A stretch of 5,980 bases of DNA from an uncultured Eubacteriales bacterium (GTDB lineage: Bacteria; Bacillota; Clostridia; Oscillospirales; QAKW01), in NCBI GenBank assembly GCA_902492505.1, contig CABULU010000063.1, positions 1 to 5,980 of the forward strand, written 5' to 3'. Below, one piece after another: positions 1 through 5,384 of the stretch; the first letter of the stretch is position 1; each line of letters starts with the position of its first letter. Under the pieces are notes generated by a model that saw nothing but the letters and a program-made list of their open reading frames with translations, searched no databases and had not been told where the DNA came from. A program made the translations under genes and the position numbers.

Positions 1-209
1 ATTACAGCTTCAGTGAAATAACGGGAGAGGCTGTGCAGACGGAATACAAGGACCGTTCCACCGTGTCGGTTGTGGTTGAGGCTAAGGCTGTCGTGTCCGA
101 GCGGGCGACTGAGGTGAACGGCGTTCCGCTGGGTCTTGGCAAAGTTATGACCTGTAATATGCCAAGCCTTTGCGCTCAGGGCGTTATCGTGAATATGGAA
201 GAGGTGTAA
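1..209 (+). CDS. C-terminal part of a probable DUF4330-family protein (5' end outside window)
   Basis: An open frame enters from the left edge (codons in phase from position 3) and ends at TAA 207-209, giving 68 residues. It lacks a start because the gene begins outside the window. The visible part has no membrane segment and looks beta-rich, with a VVVEAKAVV stretch, then VNGVPLGLGK, and an end GVIVNMEEV. By eye this tail lines up with the end of the next gene: VEA/VEG, a conserved spacing of about 45 residues, then GVIVNMEEV against GVVVLSVEKKV. I therefore infer a tandem paralogue of that DUF4330 protein. The function is unknown. Only 3 nt separate its stop from the next start, so the two genes are very probably co-transcribed and translationally coupled. 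The reading frame is certain; the family call is moderate. Confidence 0.7.
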   Translation, partial: YSFSEITGEAVQTEYKDRSTVSVVVEAKAVVSERATEVNGVPLGLGKVMTCNMPSLCAQGVIVNMEEV

Positions 210-212
210 GCT

Positions 213-710
213 ATGAAGGTGATAGATAAAAACGGAAAGCTTTTTGGCAAAATCAGCCTGCTTGATATTATTATTGTGGCAGTGATAGTTTTTCTTGTCG
301 GTATTTTTGTTGCGGGCAGATTCGGACAGGTCAAGTTGCCGATTGAGACAAAATCCAACACCGAATATGTCGCAAAGCTTAAGGCGTATAATGTTGAAAA
401 AACCGAAAAATTTCCTTTTGAGGTCGGTTCTGTAATATACGGTAAGACCGGCGAATTTATCGGCACTGTCACCGAAGTAGAGCGCAAACCGATGGTTACA
501 AAGGAAAAGCTGGAGGACGGAACATATTTTGACTATGAGAGCCAAACCGCATATGATTACTTCTTGACGGTTGAGGGTACCGGGACTTCGACGGAAAAGG
601 GTATTTTTGCACAGGGTACGTTTGCGCTGTATCCGAATAATTCGGTGACGGTAACCAGTAAGTATTTTTACGGCGGTGTTGTTGTTTTAAGTGTTGAAAA
701 AAAGGTTTGA
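213..710 (+). CDS. DUF4330 domain protein, single-pass membrane anchored
   Basis: This encodes 165 residues. The N-terminus (IDKNGKLFGKISLLDIIIV) is the typical opening of DUF4330 proteins: a short polar cytoplasmic tail with a GKLFGK motif, followed by one hydrophobic segment at about residues 16-34. The rest (about 40-165) is a soluble, beta-rich domain predicted to lie outside the membrane, with no catalytic motif that I can recognise. The ATG at 213 is supported by GAGG at 201-204, 8 nt upstream and inside the end of the preceding gene. The two genes overlap functionally although not in sequence (3 nt gap). The family function is unknown, and a role at the cell surface is only inferred from topology. 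No U-tract terminator follows; the next gene has its own promoter. Confidence 0.85.
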   Translation: MKVIDKNGKLFGKISLLDIIIVAVIVFLVGIFVAGRFGQVKLPIETKSNTEYVAKLKAYNVEKTEKFPFEVGSVIYGKTGEFIGTVTEVERKPMVTKEKLEDGTYFDYESQTAYDYFLTVEGTGTSTEKGIFAQGTFALYPNNSVTVTSKYFYGGVVVLSVEKKV

Positions 711-755
711 TTTAGGCGTGATTATGTCAAACTATCCAAAAGTTGATTGTTTCTA

Positions 756-784
756 TTGACTTGCGTCCCGCAATCGGGTAATAT
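756..784 (+). promoter_or_regulatory. Sigma-A-type promoter of the HPr gene
   Basis: A -35 box TTGACT (756-761) and a -10 box TAATAT (779-784) are separated by exactly 17 nt, which is close to the housekeeping consensus. Transcription should start near 791, giving a leader of about 50 nt that is very AT-rich. The spacer holds a GC-rich perfect inverted repeat, CCCG-CAAT-CGGG (767-778), reported separately. Confidence 0.85.
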
Positions 785-839
785 TAAGTCAATTTCAATT
801 GTAATTTTGTAATTATATTATGTTTTAGGAGGATTACCT

Positions 840-1103
840 ATGTACTCCAAAGAGGTAACTGTAACAAACAGTGTGGGCCTTCATGCAAGACCCGCTACGT
901 TTTTTATTCAAAAGTCCAATGAGTTTAAAAGCTCTATTTGGGTTGAAAAGGGCGACAGGCGAATCAATGCTAAGAGCCTGCTGGGCATTTTGTCCCTCGG
1001 AATCATCAAAGGTACGGAGATTAAAATTATCGCTGACGGTGTGGATGAAGAGGCCGCGGTTTCATCGCTTATCAATCTTATTGAAAACGAATTGACCGAT
1101 TAA
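840..1103 (+). CDS. ptsH: HPr family phosphocarrier protein
   Basis: This is an 87-residue HPr of normal family length. The phosphorylation site motif GLHARPA occupies residues 13-19 with the active His at position 15, which enzyme I phosphorylates with phosphoenolpyruvate. The regulatory motif NAKSLLGILSL follows with Ser at position 46, the site used by HPr kinase in Gram-positive bacteria for CcpA-dependent catabolite repression. Because His15 is present it is HPr and not Crh, which lacks that His. It acts in the cytoplasm. The ATG at 840 has a perfect AGGAGG (827-832) 7 nt upstream, its own near-consensus promoter, and a terminator just after the stop, so it can be a single-gene unit. No enzyme I or PTS permease is nearby, so its main role could be either PTS transfer or signalling. 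The symbol is given by family. Confidence 0.93.
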   Translation: MYSKEVTVTNSVGLHARPATFFIQKSNEFKSSIWVEKGDRRINAKSLLGILSLGIIKGTEIKIIADGVDEEAAVSSLINLIENELTD

Positions 1104-1110
1104 ATTTATC

Positions 1111-1138
1111 GGACGGTCTTGAAACGACCGTCCTTTTT
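1111..1138 (+). terminator. Intrinsic terminator after ptsH (possible attenuator for rpe)
   Basis: A perfect 8-bp stem, GGACGGTC (1111-1118) with GACCGTCC (1126-1133), encloses the 7-nt loop TTGAAAC and is followed by TTTTT (1134-1138). It starts 7 nt after the HPr stop codon. The structure is a standard Rho-independent terminator. The rpe ribosome binding site begins only 15 nt after the U-tract. Confidence 0.88.
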
Positions 1139-1166
1139 AATTTTGATAAAAGCGGAGGGAATTAAT

Positions 1167-1823
1167 TTGAACTATCTTTCACCGTCTGTTTTGGCAGCTG
1201 ATTTCGGAAATCTTTATGCCGACTGTGACGCTGCCGTTTCAAACGGCGCGAAGTACCTGCATATAGACGTTATGGACGGCGTGTTTGTTCCCAATATATC
1301 CATAGGTTTTCCCGTTATCGAGAGTCTGCGACCGCGGTTTGGCTGTGTGTTTGACGTTCATCTAATGATAACGGAGCCGGAGCGGTATGTAGAGCGTTTT
1401 GCACAGTCGGGCGCCGATATAATTACGTTTCACGCAGAAAGCACGGAAAATATAGGCTTGGTTATCGACCTTATTCACGGCTGTTTTAAAAAAGCGGGTC
1501 TATCTGTAAAACCGGGGACAGATATAAAAAGCATTGAAAAGTACTTGCCATGCTTGGATATGGTGCTCGTGATGACTGTTGAGCCGGGCTTCGGCGGGCA
1601 GAAATTTATGCCCGATATGCTTGAAAAGGTGCGCTTTCTCAAACAGTATAAGGTCGAAAGTGGCTTGATGTTCGATATTGAGGCGGACGGCGGGATTAAC
1701 ACCGGCAATGTGCGCCGGGTCATTGAAGCGGGCGTCAATGTTGTTGTCGCCGGTTCAAGCGTGTTCTCCGGCGGAAATATTGCGGACAATACAAAAAAAC
1801 TAACGGAAATTATTGTAAAGTAA
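1167..1823 (+). CDS. rpe: Ribulose-phosphate 3-epimerase
   Basis: Rpe interconverts D-ribulose 5-phosphate and D-xylulose 5-phosphate in the pentose phosphate pathway, in the cytoplasm. I start it at TTG 1167, giving 218 residues, the usual family length. GGAGGG at 1154-1159 lies 7 nt upstream. The longer frame from TTG 1119 would begin inside the terminator loop and adds 16 residues unlike the family. Visible signatures from this start are SPSVLAADF (5-13), HIDVMDG (32-38), DVHLM (63-67), MTVEPGFGGQKF (136-147), DGGI (174-177) and a late AGSSVF phosphate-binding loop. The metal and catalytic residues His32, Asp34, His65 and Asp174 are all present, so the enzyme should be active. The XRE regulator gene follows after 14 nt. 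No separate promoter is visible between the HPr terminator and this gene. Confidence 0.95.
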   Translation: MNYLSPSVLAADFGNLYADCDAAVSNGAKYLHIDVMDGVFVPNISIGFPVIESLRPRFGCVFDVHLMITEPERYVERFAQSGADIITFHAESTENIGLVIDLIHGCFKKAGLSVKPGTDIKSIEKYLPCLDMVLVMTVEPGFGGQKFMPDMLEKVRFLKQYKVESGLMFDIEADGGINTGNVRRVIEAGVNVVVAGSSVFSGGNIADNTKKLTEIIVK

Positions 1824-1837
1824 CTGGAGCTTAAAAT

Positions 1838-2527
1838 ATGGAATTATCGGATTTTTCACGTGTTCTTACTCATTTGAGAAAGGAAAAAGGAGTATCGCAG
1901 CGCGAGGCGGCTCAGGCGCTGGGAGTTTCCCAGTCGCTTCTGTCTCACTATGAACGCGGAATACGTGAGTGCGGGCTTCTCTTTCTTGTACGTGCTGCTG
2001 ATTACTACGGCGTGACTGTCGATTATCTTCTTGGCAGGAGCTACGAAAAAAACGGCACCACCATTACGGTTGACGAGCTGGAGGATGAGGATGCCGCGGG
2101 CAGGGGGAATACCGGCGTTCGGAGTATGCTTCCGACGCTTAATAAAAAATTGATTTGCAATTCAGTGTCTATAATAATGGACACTCTTGCTAAAATAAAC
2201 GATAAAACCCTTATTAATGAGGTATCTGGATATCTTGGTATAAGCGTATATAAAATGTACCGAATGCTTTATAATGCAAATCCCGAAAACTCGCCCATGC
2301 TGTTCGGCGCAGATGACAGGAGCTACTCGTACATGTCCGATGCCGCAATGAATACGGCTCAGGCTAAAATCCAAAAACAGCTTTTACGCATTGGTGAGGA
2401 CGCCTGCGCACGTGGCGCGATTGATCTTTCGCAGGAAAATATTAAAAATATTTATCCTGTTCTCTCCACTTCGCTGTTTAATTTGCTGCAAAATGCCGAA
2501 AATAAAATCGGTGCAAGAAAAAAATAA
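1838..2527 (+). CDS. XRE-family helix-turn-helix regulator with an unassigned C-terminal region
   Basis: This encodes 229 residues. Residues about 6-66 form a Cro/C1-type helix-turn-helix: LRKEKGVSQREAAQALGVSQ followed by SLLSHYERGIRE, with the Ser-Gln recognition-helix pattern at 31-32 and the usual trailing helix ending VDYLLGRS (61-68). Residues about 69-95 are acidic and probably a linker. The rest (about 95-229) looks alpha-helical and I do not recognise it; it could be an oligomerisation or sensing region. It has no membrane segment or peptidase motif. The ATG at 1838 has GGAG (1826-1829) 8 nt upstream. The gene begins 14 nt after rpe and is very likely in the same transcript. Its target genes cannot be read from the sequence, so a link to carbon metabolism is only suggested by position. 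Confidence 0.88.
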   Translation: MELSDFSRVLTHLRKEKGVSQREAAQALGVSQSLLSHYERGIRECGLLFLVRAADYYGVTVDYLLGRSYEKNGTTITVDELEDEDAAGRGNTGVRSMLPTLNKKLICNSVSIIMDTLAKINDKTLINEVSGYLGISVYKMYRMLYNANPENSPMLFGADDRSYSYMSDAAMNTAQAKIQKQLLRIGEDACARGAIDLSQENIKNIYPVLSTSLFNLLQNAENKIGARKK

Positions 2528-2562
2528 TAAATATACCAATAAAAGCCGCAGCGTGAAGTAAT

Positions 2563-2621
2563 AAAAGCACATGCCTTGGAATAAGATATATCAACTATAA
2601 CTTTTAAAGGTCGTGCTTTTT
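2563..2621 (+). promoter_or_regulatory. Long imperfect hairpin over the DUF4830 ribosome binding site; possible terminator of the rpe-XRE unit
   Basis: The outer arms AAAAGCAC (2563-2570) and GTGCTTTT (2613-2620) pair over 8 bp. Inside them CCTT (2574-2577) pairs with AAGG (2607-2610), then AAG (2583-2585) with CTT (2601-2603), and TATA (2587-2590) with TATA (2596-2599) around a 5-nt loop. The 3' arm ends in five T residues, so it could terminate transcription from the XRE gene. It also contains the AAAGG ribosome binding site (2606-2610) and ends one base before the ATG at 2622. The pairing is direct from sequence; the function is inferred. Confidence 0.5.
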
Positions 2622-3086
2622 ATGTATATTGTTTCGGTAAAGCTCAATAAGAGGAAAATACTCGGATTTATCGCCGCGCTCTGTATTGTGACGGCAGTCA
2701 TATGCGTTGCTCTGCCGAAACGGGCCAGTGATGTTTTGAGCAGTAATATAAGCACCTCGGCAAAGTCAGTTGAGGAGCATGTCGCTTTTTTGAATGCTCA
2801 CGGATATCAGGTTACGGAAAAGCCTGTACAGATTCAGGAAATAGTAATCCCGGAGGAATTCAGCGCGGAATATGAAAAGTATAATGAAATGCAAAAGCTG
2901 TCCGGCTTTGATTTATCCAAATTCAAAAGCTACCGAGTTAAAAAATATACTTATAAGGTCACAAATTACGAAGCGTCTCCGGATGAGGTGGTTGCCAATG
3001 TCATCGTTTATAACAATAAGGTTATCGGCGGGGATATTTCATCTACTACGCTTGGTGGATTTGTGCACGGTTTTGTAAAGGAGTAA
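2622..3086 (+). CDS. DUF4830 domain protein with N-terminal membrane anchor
   Basis: This encodes 154 residues from ATG 2622, which has AAAGG (2606-2610) 11 nt upstream. A GTG at 2613 in the same frame would add three residues but has only 2 nt to that site, so I prefer the ATG. After a basic N-terminus (KLNKRK) there is one hydrophobic segment at about residues 13-31, either an uncleaved anchor or a signal peptide. The domain at about 45-150 matches what I know of DUF4830: VEEHVAFLNAHGYQV, an EIVIPEEF motif, YEKYNEMQK, GFDLSKFKSYRVKKYTY and VIVYNNKVIGGDI. This domain is found mostly in Clostridia and has no known function. The protein is probably exposed outside the membrane. It lies between the XRE gene and rsuA, and that placement does not indicate a role. 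Confidence 0.82.
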   Translation: MYIVSVKLNKRKILGFIAALCIVTAVICVALPKRASDVLSSNISTSAKSVEEHVAFLNAHGYQVTEKPVQIQEIVIPEEFSAEYEKYNEMQKLSGFDLSKFKSYRVKKYTYKVTNYEASPDEVVANVIVYNNKVIGGDISSTTLGGFVHGFVKE

Positions 3087-3091
3087 TAGAT

Positions 3092-3117
3092 AAAGTCTGT
3101 AAAACGGCTTTTATTTT
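3092..3117 (+). terminator. Weak candidate terminator between the DUF4830 gene and rsuA
   Basis: AAAGTC (3092-3097) pairs with GGCTTT (3106-3111), with one G-U pair, around an 8-nt loop. A T-rich but interrupted tail, TATTTT, follows. The stem is short, so termination would be weak. The same GG pair (3106-3107) can pair instead with CCGTTT (3120-3125) next to the rsuA start. Confidence 0.35.
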
Positions 3118-3125
3118 ATCCGTTT

Positions 3126-3845
3126 ATGAGAATAGATAAATATATTTGTGATACTATAAATATTACAAGGTCTCAGGCACGCCGCAGGATTTCCTGCGGG
3201 CGTGTCTTTGCAAACGGGGTCAAGGTTTGCTCGCCCTCATTTCAGGTTGACGAAAAAAGCTGTACCGTCACGATGGACGGTCAGCCGATTAAGTATACAC
3301 GATATGTTTACTTTATGATGAATAAGCCCGGGGGTGTGCTGAGCGCATCGTCGGACAGGCACGCCAAAACAGCTGTTGAGCTGTTAAGAGATGAGGACAG
3401 GCGTGCCGACTTATTTATTGCCGGCAGGCTGGACAAGGATACAACGGGATTTTTGCTTATAACAAACGACGGGGATTTTGCGCACAATCTGCTGTCTCCG
3501 AAAAAACATGTCTATAAAACTTATGAGGTATTGCTGAGCAACGGAAATTACGACGGTTACCGCTCGGCTTTTGAAAATGGCATAGAGCTTGAGGACGGAT
3601 ATGTCTGCAAGCCTGCCGAGTTTATTCCTCTGAAAAATAACCGATGTTTTCTTAAAATAAGCGAGGGAAAGTTTCATCAGGTAAAGCGAATGTTTAAGGC
3701 TTTGGGAAATGAAGTTTTGGAACTTCGGCGTATTGCGATGGGTGATGTATTTTTGGATAGCAGTCTGAAACCCGGCGAGTATCGCCCCTTGAAGCCGTCG
3801 GAATTTGAACTTTTTTTGAACAAAATAACCAAAAGTGACCCATGA
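3126..3845 (+). CDS. rsuA: RsuA-type 16S rRNA pseudouridine synthase
   Basis: The family member RsuA converts uridine 516 of 16S rRNA (E. coli numbering) to pseudouridine. The 239 residues show an N-terminal S4 RNA-binding domain (about 1-60: MRIDKYI, ITRSQARRRI, GRVFANG). The catalytic domain follows, with MNKPGGVLSA (65-74), the active-site motif GRLDKDTTG (100-108) whose Asp103 is the catalytic residue, KTYEV, GKFHQVKRMF (181-190) and LRRIAMGDVFLD. The SPKKHVYKTYEV stretch and the S4 domain favour RsuA over the 23S enzymes RluB, RluE and RluF, which share the fold, so the exact target is inferred. MRIDKYI at the ATG is the normal family start. No ribosome binding site lies in the expected window; the nearest, AAAGGAG (3077-3083), overlaps the preceding stop 42 nt away. 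I see no clear terminator after the gene. Confidence 0.9.
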   Translation: MRIDKYICDTINITRSQARRRISCGRVFANGVKVCSPSFQVDEKSCTVTMDGQPIKYTRYVYFMMNKPGGVLSASSDRHAKTAVELLRDEDRRADLFIAGRLDKDTTGFLLITNDGDFAHNLLSPKKHVYKTYEVLLSNGNYDGYRSAFENGIELEDGYVCKPAEFIPLKNNRCFLKISEGKFHQVKRMFKALGNEVLELRRIAMGDVFLDSSLKPGEYRPLKPSEFELFLNKITKSDP

Positions 3846-3915
3846 AAAATTTACAGATAGCCTATTTAGTGTAATTTGCACAAAAAACGGGCGGTAATTT
3901 TGTAGGAAAAAACAT

Positions 3916-3943
3916 TTGATTTTTTTAAATTATATGGTATAGT
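3916..3943 (+). promoter_or_regulatory. Extended -10 promoter of the sugar ABC ATPase gene
   Basis: TTGATT (3916-3921) is followed after 16 nt by TATAGT (3938-3943). The bases TG at 3935-3936 give an extended -10 element (TGNTATAGT). Transcription should begin near 3950, leaving a leader of about 44 nt. A small inverted repeat, TACAC (3961-3965) with GTGTA (3972-3976), lies in that leader. Confidence 0.75.
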
Positions 3944-3993
3944 TATAGAGTACATGATTTTACACACAAAAGTGTATGGGAGGAACAATTTAA

Positions 3994-5103
3994 ATGGCAG
4001 GTTTATCATTAAAAGGCATTTATAAGAGATATCCCGGCGGCGTTGTTGCCGTCTCGGATTTCAACCTCGAGATTGAGGATAAGGAATTTCTCGTACTTGT
4101 CGGTCCTTCTGGCTGCGGTAAGTCCACAACGCTCAGAATGATTGCGGGTCTTGAGGAAATTACGGAAGGCGAGTTGTATATCGGCGACAGAATTGTCAAT
4201 GATATCGCGCCCAAGGACAGGGATATTGCAATGGTTTTCCAGAACTATGCTCTGTATCCGCATATGACCGTGTTTGACAATATGGCATTCGGTCTTAAGC
4301 TCAGAAAAACTCCGAAAGACGAAATCAAGCGCCGCGTTGAGGAGGCTGCCAAAATTCTTGATATCAGCCATCTTCTTGACAGAAAGCCGAAGGCTCTTTC
4401 CGGCGGTCAGCGCCAGCGTGTTGCTCTCGGACGTGCTATTGTTCGTGAGCCTAAGGTATTCCTTCTTGACGAGCCGCTTTCAAACCTTGATGCTAAGCTC
4501 CGTGCACAAATGAGAACAGAGCTTTCTAAAATCCATCATAACCTTGAGACAACCTTTATTTACGTTACTCATGACCAGACTGAGGCTATGACAATGGCTA
4601 CCAGAATAGTTGTTATGAAGGACGGCTTTATTCAGCAGGTTGATGTGCCTCAGAGACTTTATAAGTATCCCTGCAACATGTTTGTTGCCGGATTTATCGG
4701 TTCTCCGCAGATGAACTTTGTCGATGCTACTATTGTTGAAAAGTCCGGCGACCTTTATCTTGAATTTAAAAATAATTCACTTAAGCTTCCTGCTTCAAAA
4801 GTCAACGACGATGTTAAGAACTATATCGGCAAGGAAATCGTTTTCGGTATCCGTCCGGAGCATGTTCATGACGAGGAGAGATATCTTGAGTCTATGCCCG
4901 ATTATGCGATCGATGCAAATGTTGAGGTTACCGAGCTTATGGGTGCCGAGACATTCCTGTATCTGGATGTTGACGGTGAGAAGCTTACTGCAAAGGTTTC
5001 TCCTACAACTACTGCAAAGGCTGATGAGAAGATTAAAATTGTTCTCAGCCTTGAGCATATTCATCTCTTTGACAAAGATACAGAAAAGACAATTATCAAC
5101 TAA
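3994..5103 (+). CDS. msmK: ABC sugar importer ATP-binding subunit, MsmK/UgpC/MalK type
   Basis: This cytoplasmic ATPase would power carbohydrate-uptake ABC importers (CUT1 type). Its 369 residues carry every expected element: Walker A GPSGCGKST (37-45), Q-loop Gln84 in QNYALYPHM, signature LSGGQRQR (136-143), Walker B VFLLDEP (156-162) with catalytic Glu161, D-loop SNLD (164-167) and switch His194 in VTHDQTEA. The C-terminal part from about 235 (GFIGSPQMNF, later IRPEHV) is the MalK-type OB/TOBE regulatory region. GGGAGGA (3978-3984) lies 9 nt before the ATG. No permease or binding-protein gene adjoins it, and it has its own promoter and terminator. That arrangement fits the shared ATPases MsmX of Bacillus and MsmK of Streptococcus, which serve several sugar importers. 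The substrate cannot be read from sequence; the symbol could equally be ugpC or msmX. Confidence 0.93.
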   Translation: MAGLSLKGIYKRYPGGVVAVSDFNLEIEDKEFLVLVGPSGCGKSTTLRMIAGLEEITEGELYIGDRIVNDIAPKDRDIAMVFQNYALYPHMTVFDNMAFGLKLRKTPKDEIKRRVEEAAKILDISHLLDRKPKALSGGQRQRVALGRAIVREPKVFLLDEPLSNLDAKLRAQMRTELSKIHHNLETTFIYVTHDQTEAMTMATRIVVMKDGFIQQVDVPQRLYKYPCNMFVAGFIGSPQMNFVDATIVEKSGDLYLEFKNNSLKLPASKVNDDVKNYIGKEIVFGIRPEHVHDEERYLESMPDYAIDANVEVTELMGAETFLYLDVDGEKLTAKVSPTTTAKADEKIKIVLSLEHIHLFDKDTEKTIIN

Positions 5104-5114
5104 ATTGATTTTAA

Positions 5115-5146
5115 CCGGACGTCTGTTACAGGCGTCCGGCTTTTTT
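5115..5146 (+). terminator. Intrinsic terminator after the ABC ATPase gene
   Basis: CCGGACG (5115-5121) pairs with CGTCCGG (5133-5139). The stem continues with a T-G pair and CTG/CAG around the loop TTA, making 11 bp in all. Six T residues (5141-5146) follow after a single C. This is a strong Rho-independent terminator 11 nt after the stop codon, and it separates the ATPase from the downstream regulator. Confidence 0.93.
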
Positions 5147-5321
5147 ATTTGTGCTTACGCAGATTTTTGTACGTGTTTGATAAAAAGTTCCACAAAGAAA
5201 AGTGTCGTAATTTGGGCATTTTGTATGTATTTTTTTCATCAAAAAATCAATAAACAAGTTAAAAAACGCTTTGTTTTTAGCTCCGTTGTGCAGGTTTAAC
5301 AAAATATTTATAAAATAACTG
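5147..5321 (+). other. AT-rich intergenic region with no recognised feature
   Basis: Between the ATPase terminator and the promoter of the next gene there is no frame with a plausible start and ribosome binding site. I see no strong hairpin and no recognised riboswitch or RNA gene. The stretch is AT-rich with several A and T runs. An overlapping frame that runs from the ATPase gene into this stretch is only an out-of-frame shadow. Confidence 0.5.
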
Positions 5322-5350
5322 TTGAAATCGCGGACGATTTGTTATAAAAT
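5322..5350 (+). promoter_or_regulatory. Promoter of the CdaR-like regulator gene, with overlapping palindrome
   Basis: TTGAAA (5322-5327) and TAAAAT (5345-5350) are 17 nt apart, a good sigma-A-type promoter. A perfect inverted repeat AAATCG-CGGA-CGATTT (5325-5340) covers the end of the -35 box and most of the spacer, as an operator would. A start near 5357 leaves a leader of about 28 nt with AGGGGG (5371-5376). Confidence 0.7.
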
Positions 5351-5384
5351 ACTATACAGTAAGTTAATATAGGGGGATAACCAA

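Noticed and set aside
704..733. Inverted repeat GGTTTGA/TCAAACT around the stop of the DUF4330 gene as a terminator
   Set aside because: The stem is AT-rich with a 16-nt loop, and no T-tract follows it.
1119..1166. A longer N-terminus for rpe starting at TTG 1119
   Set aside because: It begins in the loop of the HPr terminator, has no ribosome binding site and adds 16 residues unlike the family. TTG 1167 has GGAGGG 7 nt upstream and gives the normal length.
2563..2620. A miniature inverted-repeat transposable element with ends AAAAGCAC
   Set aside because: At 58 nt it is short, there is no clear target-site duplication and no second copy in the window. A regulatory or terminator hairpin is the simpler reading.
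3411..3881. Long reverse-strand frame opposite rsuA
   Set aside because: It lies mostly within the clearly real rsuA gene, has no family resemblance and no ribosome binding site. It is a shadow frame, like the other reverse-strand frames in this window.
3880..3903. ACAAAA/TTTTGT repeat after rsuA as a terminator
   Set aside because: The arms are almost all A-T pairs and no U-tract follows, so the stem would be too weak.
5322..5337. Catabolite-response (cre) site at the CdaR-like promoter
   Set aside because: Only the left half (TTGAAATCG) resembles the consensus. Several core positions on the right mismatch, and a simple perfect palindrome explains the stretch better.
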